Below are positions 9,182-17,425 of a stretch of DNA of 64,000 bases, piece by piece. Both the position numbers and the translations under genes were made by a program. The notes under the pieces are model-generated. The model did not search any database. It had not been told where the DNA came from and saw nothing but the letters and a program-made list of their open reading frames with translations. The first letter of the stretch is position 1, and the number at the start of each line of letters is the position of its first letter. Origin of the DNA: Clostridium muellerianum (lineage in GTDB: Bacteria; Bacillota; Clostridia; Clostridiales; Clostridiaceae); assembly GCF_012926525.1 (NCBI RefSeq), contig NZ_JABBNI010000013.1, positions 1 to 64,000 on the forward strand. Direction: 5' to 3'.

Positions 9182-9799
9182 ATGGATATAGCTGGTCTAT
9201 TTAAAGGAATACCAACTGGTAACATATGTGATTCAAATAATAGAGAAGGTAGTATGGATGCAGAAATTATGCCGCTTCACTATAAGTTTGAAGTTACAGG
9301 GTATGCTATGACAGTAAGCTGTGTACCTGGTGATAACCTTACTATACACAAAGCAATTGCAGAAGCTAAACCAGGTTCAGTTTTGGTTATTGACTGCAAA
9401 GGATATACTGGAGCAGGTGTATTTGGCGAATTATTTGCTACTTCTTGTATGGCCCATGGAATTAAAGGAGTTGTTATAGACGGAGCATGCAGGGACAAGA
9501 GTGATTTAATAGAAATGAATTTTCCTGTTTTTTCAAGAAGTGTAAATCCCAATGGAACATTGAAAGAGACTTGTGGAGAAATAAATACAGTAATTGAATG
9601 TGGAGGACGCATTGTAAAGCCTGGAGATATTATTGTGGGTGATGCTGATGGAATAGTTGTTATACCGCAGGAAAAAGCTCAAGAAGTTTTAGAAAAATCT
9701 CAAGCAAAGAAAGAAAAAGAAGATGAATTGAAAGTTCTTTTAGCTCAAGGTAAAACAACAGCTGAGCTTATGGGATTTGATAAAAAGTGGAATAAATAG
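9182..9799 (+). CDS. RraA/HMG-aldolase-like protein, type 1, copy a
   Basis: A 205-aa member of the RraA-like fold, which includes the divalent-metal aldolases for 4-hydroxy-4-methyl-2-oxoglutarate (HMG) and 4-carboxy-4-hydroxy-2-oxoadipate. The signature is present: GEL (82-84) then GIKGVVIDGACRD, giving the substrate-binding Arg104 and metal-binding Asp105. True RNase E inhibitors share the fold but lack sense in a clostridial catabolic operon. By eye it differs from the copy at 16686 at about 14 of 205 positions. ATG follows AAGGAGAAAC. First gene after operator A; type 2 follows 81 nt downstream. Expected reaction: retro-aldol release of pyruvate, possibly with oxaloacetate decarboxylase activity. 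Confidence 0.85.
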   Translation: MDIAGLFKGIPTGNICDSNNREGSMDAEIMPLHYKFEVTGYAMTVSCVPGDNLTIHKAIAEAKPGSVLVIDCKGYTGAGVFGELFATSCMAHGIKGVVIDGACRDKSDLIEMNFPVFSRSVNPNGTLKETCGEINTVIECGGRIVKPGDIIVGDADGIVVIPQEKAQEVLEKSQAKKEKEDELKVLLAQGKTTAELMGFDKKWNK

Positions 9800-9880
9800 T
9801 TAATTCAATATGTTCATGTTAATGACTATAAAGATTGTTTATATAATAAAAAATATATAAAGAAGTGAGGAGAATAAAAA

Positions 9881-10549
9881 GTGGAAATTAAAAGATTACC
9901 AGTGGAACTAATTGAGGAATATAAAAGATTAGATACATCGTCTATTACTGATGCTCTTGATAAACAGGGTATTGATGGAGGATTACTTGGAATAAAAGCA
10001 GTAGTAGATGGTACAAGGGTATGCGGACAAGCATTTACAGTACATTATGTACCATGTGGAACAGTAAAAGGCACTGTTGGAGATTTTTTAGATGATGTTG
10101 CAGCAGGAGATGTTGTAGTAATAGATAACAGTGGCAGAGAATATTGTACTGTTTGGGGAGATATAATGTCACAAGTGGCAAAACAAAAAGGAATTGCCGG
10201 AACAGTTGTGGATGGGGTTTGTCGTGATGTAAAAACAATAAGAGAAGTTGAGTATCCTATTTTTACAAAAGGAATTTATATGATGACAGGAAAAGATAGA
10301 GTTGAAGTAGATGCAGTAAACATTCCTGTTGGAGTTTCTGGAGTTAAGGTATGTCCAGGAGATTTAATTGTTGCAGATGAAAATGGAGCTGTTTGTATAC
10401 CAGTTTCAGTTGTAGAAAAAACATTAGAAATTGCGAAATCAATTGAAGAAGTAGAAGGACGTATAGTAAGTATTGTTAAAGGCGGAAAAACTTTAAAAGA
10501 AGCTAGAGTTGAAATGGGATATCACAAATTACAAACCAAAGTAAAATAA
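9881..10549 (+). CDS. RraA/HMG-aldolase-like protein, type 2, copy a
   Basis: A 222-aa RraA-fold protein, clearly different from type 1. The motif is WGD (92-94) then GIAGTVVDGVCRD, with Arg115 and Asp116 as the expected substrate and Mg/Mn ligands. The N-terminus (about residues 5-30, RLDTSSITDALDKQG) is typical of the HMG/CHA aldolase branch. GTG start, 6 nt after GTGAGGAG. It differs from the copy at 20660 at only about ten positions. Types 1 and 2 occur together in both copies of the system, which suggests either a hetero-oligomer or two sequential or parallel cleavages. Next is an aminotransferase. Confidence 0.85.
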   Translation: MEIKRLPVELIEEYKRLDTSSITDALDKQGIDGGLLGIKAVVDGTRVCGQAFTVHYVPCGTVKGTVGDFLDDVAAGDVVVIDNSGREYCTVWGDIMSQVAKQKGIAGTVVDGVCRDVKTIREVEYPIFTKGIYMMTGKDRVEVDAVNIPVGVSGVKVCPGDLIVADENGAVCIPVSVVEKTLEIAKSIEEVEGRIVSIVKGGKTLKEARVEMGYHKLQTKVK

Positions 10550-10632
10550 AGCATTAACAGCTAATAGTAAGCTTATTTAAGTAATAAATGTTATACACAC
10601 ATTATAAATTAAATTTTGGAGGGATATTGTCA

Positions 10633-11946
10633 ATGAATGAACCAGTATTATCAAATCATTTTAAAAAAAGGATGCCATCAAATGTAAGACTTGGTCATAT
10701 AAAGTTTTTGGAACGTGAAAATAAACCTGCATTAATTAATGTAGCAATGGGAAATATTTCACTTCCAACAAATCCTGCTATGCAGAAAAGAATGTTTGAA
10801 TTAAATGCGCCTGAAAGTCCATTTTCAAAAGGGGTTGTACAATATTCAGGTACTGCTGGTTTAGATGAGGCTCAGAAGGCCTTTAAAAATATTCTTAAAT
10901 GTCAAGGATTTGATACTAGTAATTTATTTGTTCAGATAACTGATGGTGGATCTAGTGCCATGGAACTGTTATTGCTTGGAGTTTGTGGAAATGCAGGTAC
11001 TATGGACAAACCTCTTATGATGATTGATCCATCTTATACAAATTATGTTTCTTTTGCAGATAGAATTGGACGTAAAACTGTTACAGTAGGACGCAGCTTA
11101 GGAGAGGATGGAAAATTCAGTCTTCCAGAACTAGACAAGATTGAAGAAGCAATTAAAGAAAATAATCCTGGAGCACTTCTTGTAATACCTTACGACAATC
11201 CTACAGGTCAGCTTTATGATTATGCAACTCTTAAAGAGCTTGCTAAACTATGCGTAAAATATAATATGTGGATGGTGAGTGATGAAGCTTATCGTGAATT
11301 GTATTATGATGAAAATGCTGATTTAGTAAGTATATGGGGACTTAGTGATGCAGATGTATCTGGTATAGAAGGAAGAAGAATAAGCATTGAAACTGCCTCA
11401 AAGGTATGGAATGCCTGTGGGTTAAGAATAGGGGCTGTCATTACTGATAACAAAGAATTCCATAGTAAGTCAGTATTCGAATACACTGCAAATCTTTGTG
11501 CTAACGTAATTGGTCAATATATATTCGGAGCACTAGCTTATGAAAGCAAAGAAAGTATTGCCAAATGGTGTAAAGGACTTCGTGAGTATTACAAAGAAAT
11601 TATGTTTAAGTTATATAATGGTATGAAAAAACTAGAACCTGATCTTATTGTTTCAAGTCCTGATGCATCTATATATTCAGTAGTTGACGTTAGAAATATT
11701 GTAAAATCAGGATTTGATTCAGTAGACTTTGTTATGTATTGTGCACAACAAGGTTCAGTAGAATACAACGGAGTGGAGACTACTCTTCTAGTAACACCAT
11801 TAAAAGGTTTCTATGAACCTAAATCAGGAGAAGCTAACCCAGGAAGTACTCAGATGCGTATATCATTTGTAGCATCTCCAGAAAATATGGAAAAGGTTCC
11901 TGAATTATTCATTAAGCTTTTAAGGCAGTATGAAGCGAAACGTTAG
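10633..11946 (+). CDS. PLP-dependent class I/II aminotransferase (large)
   Basis: A 437-aa fold-type I PLP enzyme. The cofactor lysine is in IETASKVWNACGLRIG, the pyridine-ring motif is SDEAYREL, the NPTG motif is DNPTGQ, and the carboxylate-binding arginine is in TQMRISF. ATG at 10633 follows TTGGAGGGA; upstream in-frame codons lack a ribosome site. It is longer than and only distantly related to the aminotransferase at 17426. As the last gene of the operon under operator A, it should convert an amino acid into the 2-oxo acid that the RraA-like aldolases use. Substrate not determined by sequence. Confidence 0.88.
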   Translation: MNEPVLSNHFKKRMPSNVRLGHIKFLERENKPALINVAMGNISLPTNPAMQKRMFELNAPESPFSKGVVQYSGTAGLDEAQKAFKNILKCQGFDTSNLFVQITDGGSSAMELLLLGVCGNAGTMDKPLMMIDPSYTNYVSFADRIGRKTVTVGRSLGEDGKFSLPELDKIEEAIKENNPGALLVIPYDNPTGQLYDYATLKELAKLCVKYNMWMVSDEAYRELYYDENADLVSIWGLSDADVSGIEGRRISIETASKVWNACGLRIGAVITDNKEFHSKSVFEYTANLCANVIGQYIFGALAYESKESIAKWCKGLREYYKEIMFKLYNGMKKLEPDLIVSSPDASIYSVVDVRNIVKSGFDSVDFVMYCAQQGSVEYNGVETTLLVTPLKGFYEPKSGEANPGSTQMRISFVASPENMEKVPELFIKLLRQYEAKR

Positions 11947-11996
11947 ACTAGCATTATAAAATATTTGAATATATTTCAAGACTTCTTTTTAGCTTG

Positions 11997-12026
11997 TTCA
12001 GGGCAATTTGTAATAAATTCCCTGAA
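11997..12026 (+). terminator. Terminator of the first aldolase operon
   Basis: TTCAGGG pairs with CCCTGAA (12020-12026) around a 16-nt loop, with T-rich DNA after it. The block from here to about 12120 (hairpin, operator, promoter) is repeated at about 13465-13600. Confidence 0.6.
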
Positions 12027-12045
12027 TGAGTTGTCTCTTTATCAT

Positions 12046-12070
12046 ATAATATTGAGTTTATCGATATTAT
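12046..12070. promoter_or_regulatory. LysR-type operator B
   Basis: 25-bp imperfect palindrome with right half-site ATCGATATTAT matching operator A exactly; the left arm is ATAATATTGAG. TATAAT at 12111-12116 is again 40 bp from its edge. It precedes the PrpF-family gene; no good -35 box is present, as expected for an activator-dependent promoter. Confidence 0.8.
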
Positions 12071-12210
12071 ATATCATAATTATCTATTATTCAAACAGAT
12101 TTCCATGAATTATAATAAAAAGTGTGAAATGACAATATGTGATAATACTGTTGTTGAAAACGATTTTGAAATAGCTAAAATAAATTTAATTTGCTAAGGA
12201 GGGACAAAAC

Positions 12211-13371
12211 ATGCATCCTGAAATGGAAATGATTAGATGTTCAATTATGCGTGGAGGAACCAGTAAGGGTATATTTATAATGAAAAATGATTTGCCAACA
12301 GATCAAATGGAGAGAGAGAGAGTTATATTGTCCATATTTGGAAGTCCAGATATAAGACAGATAGATGGATTAGGCGGAGCTGATTTGTTAACAAGTAAGC
12401 TTGCAATAATATCACCTTCAACAAGAGAAGATGCAGATGTAGATTATACTTTTGCACAGGTAGGACTTGATAAACCAACTGTAGATATAAAAGGAAATTG
12501 TGGAAATATAGCATCTGCAGTAGGGCCTTTTGCTATTAATACAGGATTAGTAGAGGCTAAAGAACCAGTAACTATTGTAAGAATACATTTGACAAACTCA
12601 AAAAATTTATTAGTAGCTGAAGTTCCTGTAAAATATGGTAAGGCAGCTGTAGAGGGAGATTTTAGTATAGCTGGAGTTCCAGGTACTGGAGCAAAAATAA
12701 CATTAGATTGGAAAGATGCTCAGGGAGCCTTTACAGGCAAATTGCTTCCAACTGGAAATGTTAAGGATATTATTAATGTAGATGGAAAAGAATATGCTGT
12801 ATCAATTTTGGATATAGGAAATCCATTAGTATTTATTAAAGCAGAGGATATAGGAATTGATGGCAGAGAAACTCCTAAACAAATTGAAGGTAATATGGAG
12901 TTAATGAATCTAATTGAACAAATAAGAGGTATGGCAGCAGTAAAAATTGGTATGGTAGAAAATTGGAAGTTAGCTGCTACTGAATCAGCATATGCACCAT
13001 TTTTTGCAATTGTAAGTCCATCAAAAGATTATACAACCTTTGATGGTAAAGAAGTAAAGGCAGAAGACATAGACTTAGTATCTAGATTGTTATTTATGCA
13101 GAAGGTGCATAAAAACTATCCAGTTACATCAACAGTTTCTACTGGAGTAGCAGCGAAAATACCAGGTACTGTTGTAAGTGAAGTTGTAAAGGAAGAAGCA
13201 AAATCCAGAGTAAGAATGAATATTGGCCACCCAGCAGGTTGTATTCCAGCTGAATCAATAGTAGAGGTTGAAGGTGGAAGTATAAAAATAGTAAAGGGTG
13301 CTATGTATAGAACTGCTAGACCTATAATGGATGGATATGTATACGTAAGAAAATCCAATTATAATAAATAA
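12211..13371 (+). CDS. PrpF-family isomerase/tautomerase
   Basis: A 386-aa protein with the two-domain diaminopimelate-epimerase-like fold of the PrpF family. Members include 4-oxalomesaconate tautomerase, 3-methylitaconate isomerase and methylaconitate isomerase, all of which move a C=C double bond next to carboxylates. Visible residues: GGTSKG (15-20), Lys63 in TSKLAII, Cys97 in GNCGNIASAVGPFA, and GHPAGCIPAE near the C-terminus. The Lys/Cys spacing of 34 matches the active-site pair described for Shewanella PrpF. ATG follows AAGGAGGGAC. It is monocistronic behind operator B. In the inferred pathway it would interconvert an unsaturated 4-methylene- or methyl-oxo-dicarboxylate before aldol cleavage. 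Confidence 0.9.
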   Translation: MHPEMEMIRCSIMRGGTSKGIFIMKNDLPTDQMERERVILSIFGSPDIRQIDGLGGADLLTSKLAIISPSTREDADVDYTFAQVGLDKPTVDIKGNCGNIASAVGPFAINTGLVEAKEPVTIVRIHLTNSKNLLVAEVPVKYGKAAVEGDFSIAGVPGTGAKITLDWKDAQGAFTGKLLPTGNVKDIINVDGKEYAVSILDIGNPLVFIKAEDIGIDGRETPKQIEGNMELMNLIEQIRGMAAVKIGMVENWKLAATESAYAPFFAIVSPSKDYTTFDGKEVKAEDIDLVSRLLFMQKVHKNYPVTSTVSTGVAAKIPGTVVSEVVKEEAKSRVRMNIGHPAGCIPAESIVEVEGGSIKIVKGAMYRTARPIMDGYVYVRKSNYNK

Positions 13372-13476
13372 TTGTCAGATTGTTCATAAAACCTGCACTT
13401 TTTAAAGTGTTGGTCTTAATTTTGCTTTAAATATTTATTGCTTAAAATACTTAAATATTTTTTGGAACTTGTTCAT

Positions 13477-13497
13477 GGGTATTTATAATGAATACCC
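13477..13497 (+). terminator. Terminator after the PrpF-family gene
   Basis: GGGTATT (13477-13483) pairs with AATACCC (13491-13497), with TTCTCTTTTT following. It has the same place and surroundings as the hairpin at 11997, part of a repeated intergenic block. Confidence 0.6.
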
Positions 13498-13520
13498 GGA
13501 ATGGGTTCTCTTTTTATCAT

Positions 13521-13545
13521 ATAATATCGAAAATATCTATATTAT
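13521..13545. promoter_or_regulatory. LysR-type operator C
   Basis: 25-bp palindrome variant: left arm ATAATATCGAA, right arm ATCTATATTAT. TATAAT at 13586-13591 lies 40 bp beyond its edge, the same geometry as the other three sites. It precedes the amino-acid permease gene by about 190 nt; the leader between promoter and start (13600-13732) holds no recognised gene. Confidence 0.8.
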
Positions 13546-13732
13546 ATATCATAATTATCTACTATTCAAATGATTTTTTATCAATTATAATAGAAAACAA
13601 GAAAGGGGAGTGTACGATTACATGGATTGAAAACGGTTAAAATGATTAGTATTAAAGCAATATTTGAAAAATATCAAGAAAATAAAATTAAAAACATAAG
13701 TTGCAAACTTTAAGTAAAGGAGAATAGAGTTG

Positions 13733-15091
13733 ATGGAAAATAATAAAATGAAAAAGAGTTTTGGATTCATAGAAGGGTTAGCTATAGTTGTAGGTATGGT
13801 TATAGGATCAGGTGTTTTTTTCAAGCCCACAGCAATATTTACTGCTACAGGAGCTCCAGGACTTGGAATAGCTGCATGGATAATAGGTGGATGCATGTCC
13901 ATAGCTGGTGGACTTACTGCAGCAGAAATTGGTGCAGCAATACCAAAAACTGGAGGGGTAACTGTCTATTTAAAAGAAATTTACGGAAGTATATGGGAGT
14001 TTCTTTTTGGATGGGCTCAATCAGTTATTTACTTTCCAGGTTTAATAGCAGCTCTTTCAATAATATTTGGAACTCAAGCAGCATCTTTAATGGGATTAAG
14101 TAAGACATCAAGCATATATATTGCAATAGGTATAGTTTTGTTTTTATCTGTCTATAATGCCGTAGGCGGAGCAAAAGCTAGTGGAAAGTTACAAAATGTT
14201 TCAACAGTTTGTAAATTAATACCTTTAGCGTTGATAATAATTGTGGGATTTGTAAAAGGTAATGGTGGCATAGCTAATTTATCACCAATGACTGTTCCAG
14301 GTCATCCAGCTTCTGCCGGACTTGGAGCTGCACTTATAGCTGTTTTATTTGCTTATGATGGGTGGATAAATGTTGGAGCTGTAGCTGGCGAAATGAAAAA
14401 TCCAGCAAAGGATTTACCAAGATCAATTATAGGTGGAATACTAATAATAATGCTTGTATATACGTCTATAAATATTGCATATTTATTTGTACTACCAGCA
14501 AGTACACTAGCAGCTACACCTACTCCTGCAGCCGATGTTGCAAGAATAATATTTGGAGCAAATGGTGGAAAAATTATTACTATAGGTATATTGATTTCTA
14601 TATTTGGAGCTTTAAATGCATTTTTCTTAACAGGACCTAGAGTACCTTATGCATTGGCTGCTGATAATAAATTACCAGCAAGTAAATGGTTTGCTAAGCT
14701 AGATAAAAATGGTACACCAGTAAATTCTAATATATTTATAACCGTTCTTGCAATATTATATATAATTACAGGAAAGTTTGATCAGTTAACAAATATGGTT
14801 ACGTTCACAATGTGGTTTTTCTTTTTAATGACATTTGCAGGAGTATATGTTCTAAGAAAAAAACAACCAAATTTACACAGACCATATAAGGTAAATCTAT
14901 ATCCTTTTACTCCTCTTGTAGCTATATTTGGAGGAATCTTTATGCTAGTAAGTGATCTAATGGCTGAACCACTTAATGCTGGTCTAGGAATAATAGTTAC
15001 ATTAATAGGCCTCCCAATATATATATATAGAAGATCTAAGGTTAGTTCATCAAAAGGAGATAAGGGTTCATTAAACAAAGAGATTGGTTAA
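13733..15091 (+). CDS. APC-family amino-acid permease
   Basis: Membrane transporter of 452 aa with about 12 hydrophobic segments. The first helix carries the substrate-site motif VGMVIGSGVFFKP, and AYDGWINVGAVAGEMKNPAKDLPRSI is typical of the LAT/SteT-type subfamily of the APC superfamily. ATG at 13733 follows AAAGGAGA with good spacing (a TTG lies one codon earlier). It is the only intact uptake gene in the cluster and is under operator C, so it most likely imports the amino acid or amide that the aminotransferases use. It differs in subfamily from the truncated permease at 16288. Confidence 0.92.
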   Translation: MENNKMKKSFGFIEGLAIVVGMVIGSGVFFKPTAIFTATGAPGLGIAAWIIGGCMSIAGGLTAAEIGAAIPKTGGVTVYLKEIYGSIWEFLFGWAQSVIYFPGLIAALSIIFGTQAASLMGLSKTSSIYIAIGIVLFLSVYNAVGGAKASGKLQNVSTVCKLIPLALIIIVGFVKGNGGIANLSPMTVPGHPASAGLGAALIAVLFAYDGWINVGAVAGEMKNPAKDLPRSIIGGILIIMLVYTSINIAYLFVLPASTLAATPTPAADVARIIFGANGGKIITIGILISIFGALNAFFLTGPRVPYALAADNKLPASKWFAKLDKNGTPVNSNIFITVLAILYIITGKFDQLTNMVTFTMWFFFLMTFAGVYVLRKKQPNLHRPYKVNLYPFTPLVAIFGGIFMLVSDLMAEPLNAGLGIIVTLIGLPIYIYRRSKVSSSKGDKGSLNKEIG

Positions 15092-15147
15092 ATATCTTTC
15101 TTTTGTGAAGTAAAGTGTAAACTTTCTAAATTTATATTAATGTAAAA

Positions 15148-15206
15148 AGCAACAGTATGTTTCTCATATATTTTTGTTGAGATCAGCATATTGTTGCTAG
15201 TTTTTT
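15148..15206. terminator. Bidirectional terminator, permease / LysR
   Basis: AGCAACAGTATG (15148-15159) pairs with CATATTGTTGCT (15187-15198), one G-U pair. TTTTTT follows on the plus side and TTTTT on the minus side, serving both the permease gene and the convergent LysR gene. Confidence 0.8.
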
Positions 15207-15256
15207 GTTTATATTTCATTTGACTGTAATTTTATTTGCCATTGTAGTATCTAAAA

Positions 15257-16153
15257 TTAGTCAATAAAAAGATCAGTAGTATCTTTAAATACTTTTAAAT
15301 GCTTATCTAGAATATTCATACTTTCAACTCTACTTGGTATTGGATGTTTATGTGTGATTTTATAGCTAATACGATTAGGTGGTGGATCTAAAAGGTCAAG
15401 AATTTGTATGTTTTTAATTTTCTTAAAGCTGTTGGCCATTGAAATAGGAACTACTGACCAATAATTTGAGTTATCCATAAGGGTCAGTATCAATGATGGA
15501 TTATTAAAGTTAGCTCGAGGGCGTTTGCTGGAACTAAACCAAAAATCATGCCAGGCGTGAAATTCAGGGCTCCAATCAACAAAAATTTCATTTTTGCCAT
15601 CTAGTTTACTCGGATGAACTGATTTTTGAGGATTATCTTCATTTGGTTCACATATCAAAACCATTTTTTCATCAAAAATAGGTTCAATAATGATATTTTT
15701 GTATGCAAAGGTGGTTATAACAAATCCTACATCAATCTCATGATTTAATAATAAATTATATATTTCTAATGAATGATGTGTTCTAACATGAATATCAATG
15801 TGTGGTTCTTGATTCAAAAAGTTCTTGTATAAGTGTGGAAATATATAAGTATTAATACTGTCTGTACAACCAATTGATAATGAAGTATGCGGATCAGAAT
15901 TTTGTAGAGCATGAGTATCCTTAAGTAACGATAACCATCTTTCAGCAATAGAAACAAATTCTTCACCTTTAGGTGTCAGATGAATAGTTCTATTTCCTTT
16001 TTTTCTTACAATTAAAGAAGTATTAAGTTCATCTTCAAGCATTTTTAAATGGTGACTTACAGTAGATTGAGATAAATAAAGTGCTTCAGCAGCCTTAGAA
16101 AGGCTTCTTGTTTCAACAATTGCAACAAAAGCTTGAATAGCATGTAAATTCAT
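15257..16153 (-). CDS. LysR-family transcriptional regulator (likely cluster activator)
   Basis: A 298-aa LysR protein: N-terminal winged helix-turn-helix (residues about 3-60; AAEALYLSQSTVSHHLKMLE is the recognition region), linker helix, and a periplasmic-binding-protein-like effector domain. ATG follows AGGAGGAC. It is divergent from the operon at 16288-21325, and operator D lies 20 nt from its start codon, so it probably both represses itself and activates the operon. The presence of a decayed copy of its 5' end beside operator A supports it as the regulator of all four palindromes. The effector is expected to be a pathway intermediate. Confidence 0.9.
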   Translation of the reverse strand: MNLHAIQAFVAIVETRSLSKAAEALYLSQSTVSHHLKMLEDELNTSLIVRKKGNRTIHLTPKGEEFVSIAERWLSLLKDTHALQNSDPHTSLSIGCTDSINTYIFPHLYKNFLNQEPHIDIHVRTHHSLEIYNLLLNHEIDVGFVITTFAYKNIIIEPIFDEKMVLICEPNEDNPQKSVHPSKLDGKNEIFVDWSPEFHAWHDFWFSSSKRPRANFNNPSLILTLMDNSNYWSVVPISMANSFKKIKNIQILDLLDPPPNRISYKITHKHPIPSRVESMNILDKHLKVFKDTTDLFID

Positions 16154-16172
16154 ATTTGTCCTCCTGTATTAT

Positions 16173-16197
16173 ATAATATCTATTTTATCGATATTAT
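16173..16197. promoter_or_regulatory. LysR-type operator D (divergent)
   Basis: 25-bp palindrome: left arm ATAATATCTAT, right arm ATCGATATTAT. TATAAT for the plus-strand operon is at 16238-16243, again 40 bp from the edge. On the other side it sits in the leader of the LysR gene, so binding would also block that gene. Confidence 0.85.
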
Positions 16198-16287
16198 ATA
16201 ACATAAATATGTATTTTTCAAAATAATTTTTATAAATTATAATAAAAGCATAGAAATTATTTTAATAGAAAGTAGGACAAGACAATT

Positions 16288-16623
16288 TTGAATACTCTTA
16301 TTAGTGAAAACGATATGGTAGGTTCAGGTTCGACTTCAGTTTTAATCACATATACTATTATTCTATTTACTCATCATAAATACAGACAAGTATTACCAGC
16401 AGAGGAACTAGCAAAAGCAGCTTTTAAATTACCCCTTTATCCTTTAAGTTCAATTTTTTCAGGAGTTTTCATAGTAGTATCCCTTGGGATAATGGCATGT
16501 AGATCAAATACTCGTTTAGGATTTATATTTGCATGTATATTATATGTTGTTCTAACTGCAATTTATTTTATAACAGGGATGAATAAAAGAAGTAATGTTA
16601 AGCAAGAGGCTATAGGCAAATAG
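16288..16623 (+). pseudogene. Truncated AAT-type amino-acid permease (C-terminal fragment)
   Basis: An open frame of 111 codons starting with TTG, equivalent to the last quarter of an AAT-family (GabP/AnsP-like) permease. FKLPLYPLSSIFS and the two helices around FIVVSLGIMACRSNTRLGFIFACILYVVL match the usual end of those ~450-aa transporters, including the soluble loop before them. The N-terminal ~330 residues are missing, and operator D and its promoter are joined directly to the remnant. It was probably the original first gene of this operon. A small functional membrane protein cannot be excluded. Confidence 0.65.
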
Positions 16624-16685
16624 AAATTACAATAAAAAATTTAAAGTGTTATGAAAAGATATAACATTAAGGAGGAGATCGTATA

Positions 16686-17303
16686 ATGGATATAGCTGAT
16701 TTATTTAAAGGAATACCAACTGGTAATATATGTGATTCAAACAACAGAGAAGGCAGTATGGATGAAGAAATTAAACCTCTTCATTATAAATTTGAGGTTA
16801 CAGGTTATGCTATGACAGTAACCTGTGAACCTGGTGATAACCTTACTATACACAAAGCAATTGCAGAAGCTAAACCAGGTTCAGTTTTGGTTATTGATTG
16901 CAAAGGATATACTGGAGCGGGGGTATTTGGTGAACTCTTTGCAACTTCTTGTATATCTCATGGAATTAGAGGAGTTGTTATCGATGGAGCATGCAGAGAT
17001 AAAGGTGATTTAATAGAAATGAATTTTCCGGTTTTTTCAAGAGGTGTAAATCCTAATGGAACACTAAAAGAAACCTATGGAGAAATAAATACAGTAATTG
17101 AATGTGGAGGACGCATTGTAAAACCTGGCGATATTATTGTAGGTGATGCTGATGGAATAGTTGTTATACCACAGGAAAAAGCTCAAGAAATTTTAGAAAA
17201 ATCTCAAGCAAAGAAATCAAAAGAGGATGAACTAAAAGTTCTTTTAGCTCAAGGTAAAACCACAGCCGAGCTTATGGGCTTCGAGAAAAAATGGAATAAA
17301 TAA
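16686..17303 (+). CDS. RraA/HMG-aldolase-like protein, type 1, copy b
   Basis: 205 aa, close copy of the protein at 9182. GELFATSC and GIRGVVIDGACRD keep the Glu, Arg104 and Asp105 positions. Differences are scattered (for example Glu27 and Lys30 here against Ala27 and Met30 in copy a) and spare the active-site motif, so both copies look functional. ATG follows AAGGAGGAG. It lies between the permease remnant and an aminotransferase in the operon under operator D. Confidence 0.87.
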   Translation: MDIADLFKGIPTGNICDSNNREGSMDEEIKPLHYKFEVTGYAMTVTCEPGDNLTIHKAIAEAKPGSVLVIDCKGYTGAGVFGELFATSCISHGIRGVVIDGACRDKGDLIEMNFPVFSRGVNPNGTLKETYGEINTVIECGGRIVKPGDIIVGDADGIVVIPQEKAQEILEKSQAKKSKEDELKVLLAQGKTTAELMGFEKKWNK

Positions 17304-17308
17304 TTGAT

Positions 17309-17379
17309 ATTGAAATGTTATCTCTGCTAATGTGTATAATTTTGTATAGCGCAAGTTTAATGCAGAGATACATTTCAAT
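17309..17379 (+). promoter_or_regulatory. Long hairpin inside the operon
   Basis: Arms 17309-17327 and 17362-17379 are complementary except for one bulged T, with a 34-nt loop. No T run follows, so read-through is likely. It could protect the upstream transcript end or lower expression of the genes downstream of the type 1 aldolase. Confidence 0.6.
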
Positions 17380-17425
17380 TATTTAAGCAAAAATGTAGAG
17401 ACTTTATATAAGGAAGGTGTAAATA

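Noticed and set aside
9182-9799. RraA as RNase E activity inhibitor
   Set aside because: Clostridia regulate RNA decay mainly through other nucleases, and operon context with aminotransferases and PrpF points to aldolase chemistry.
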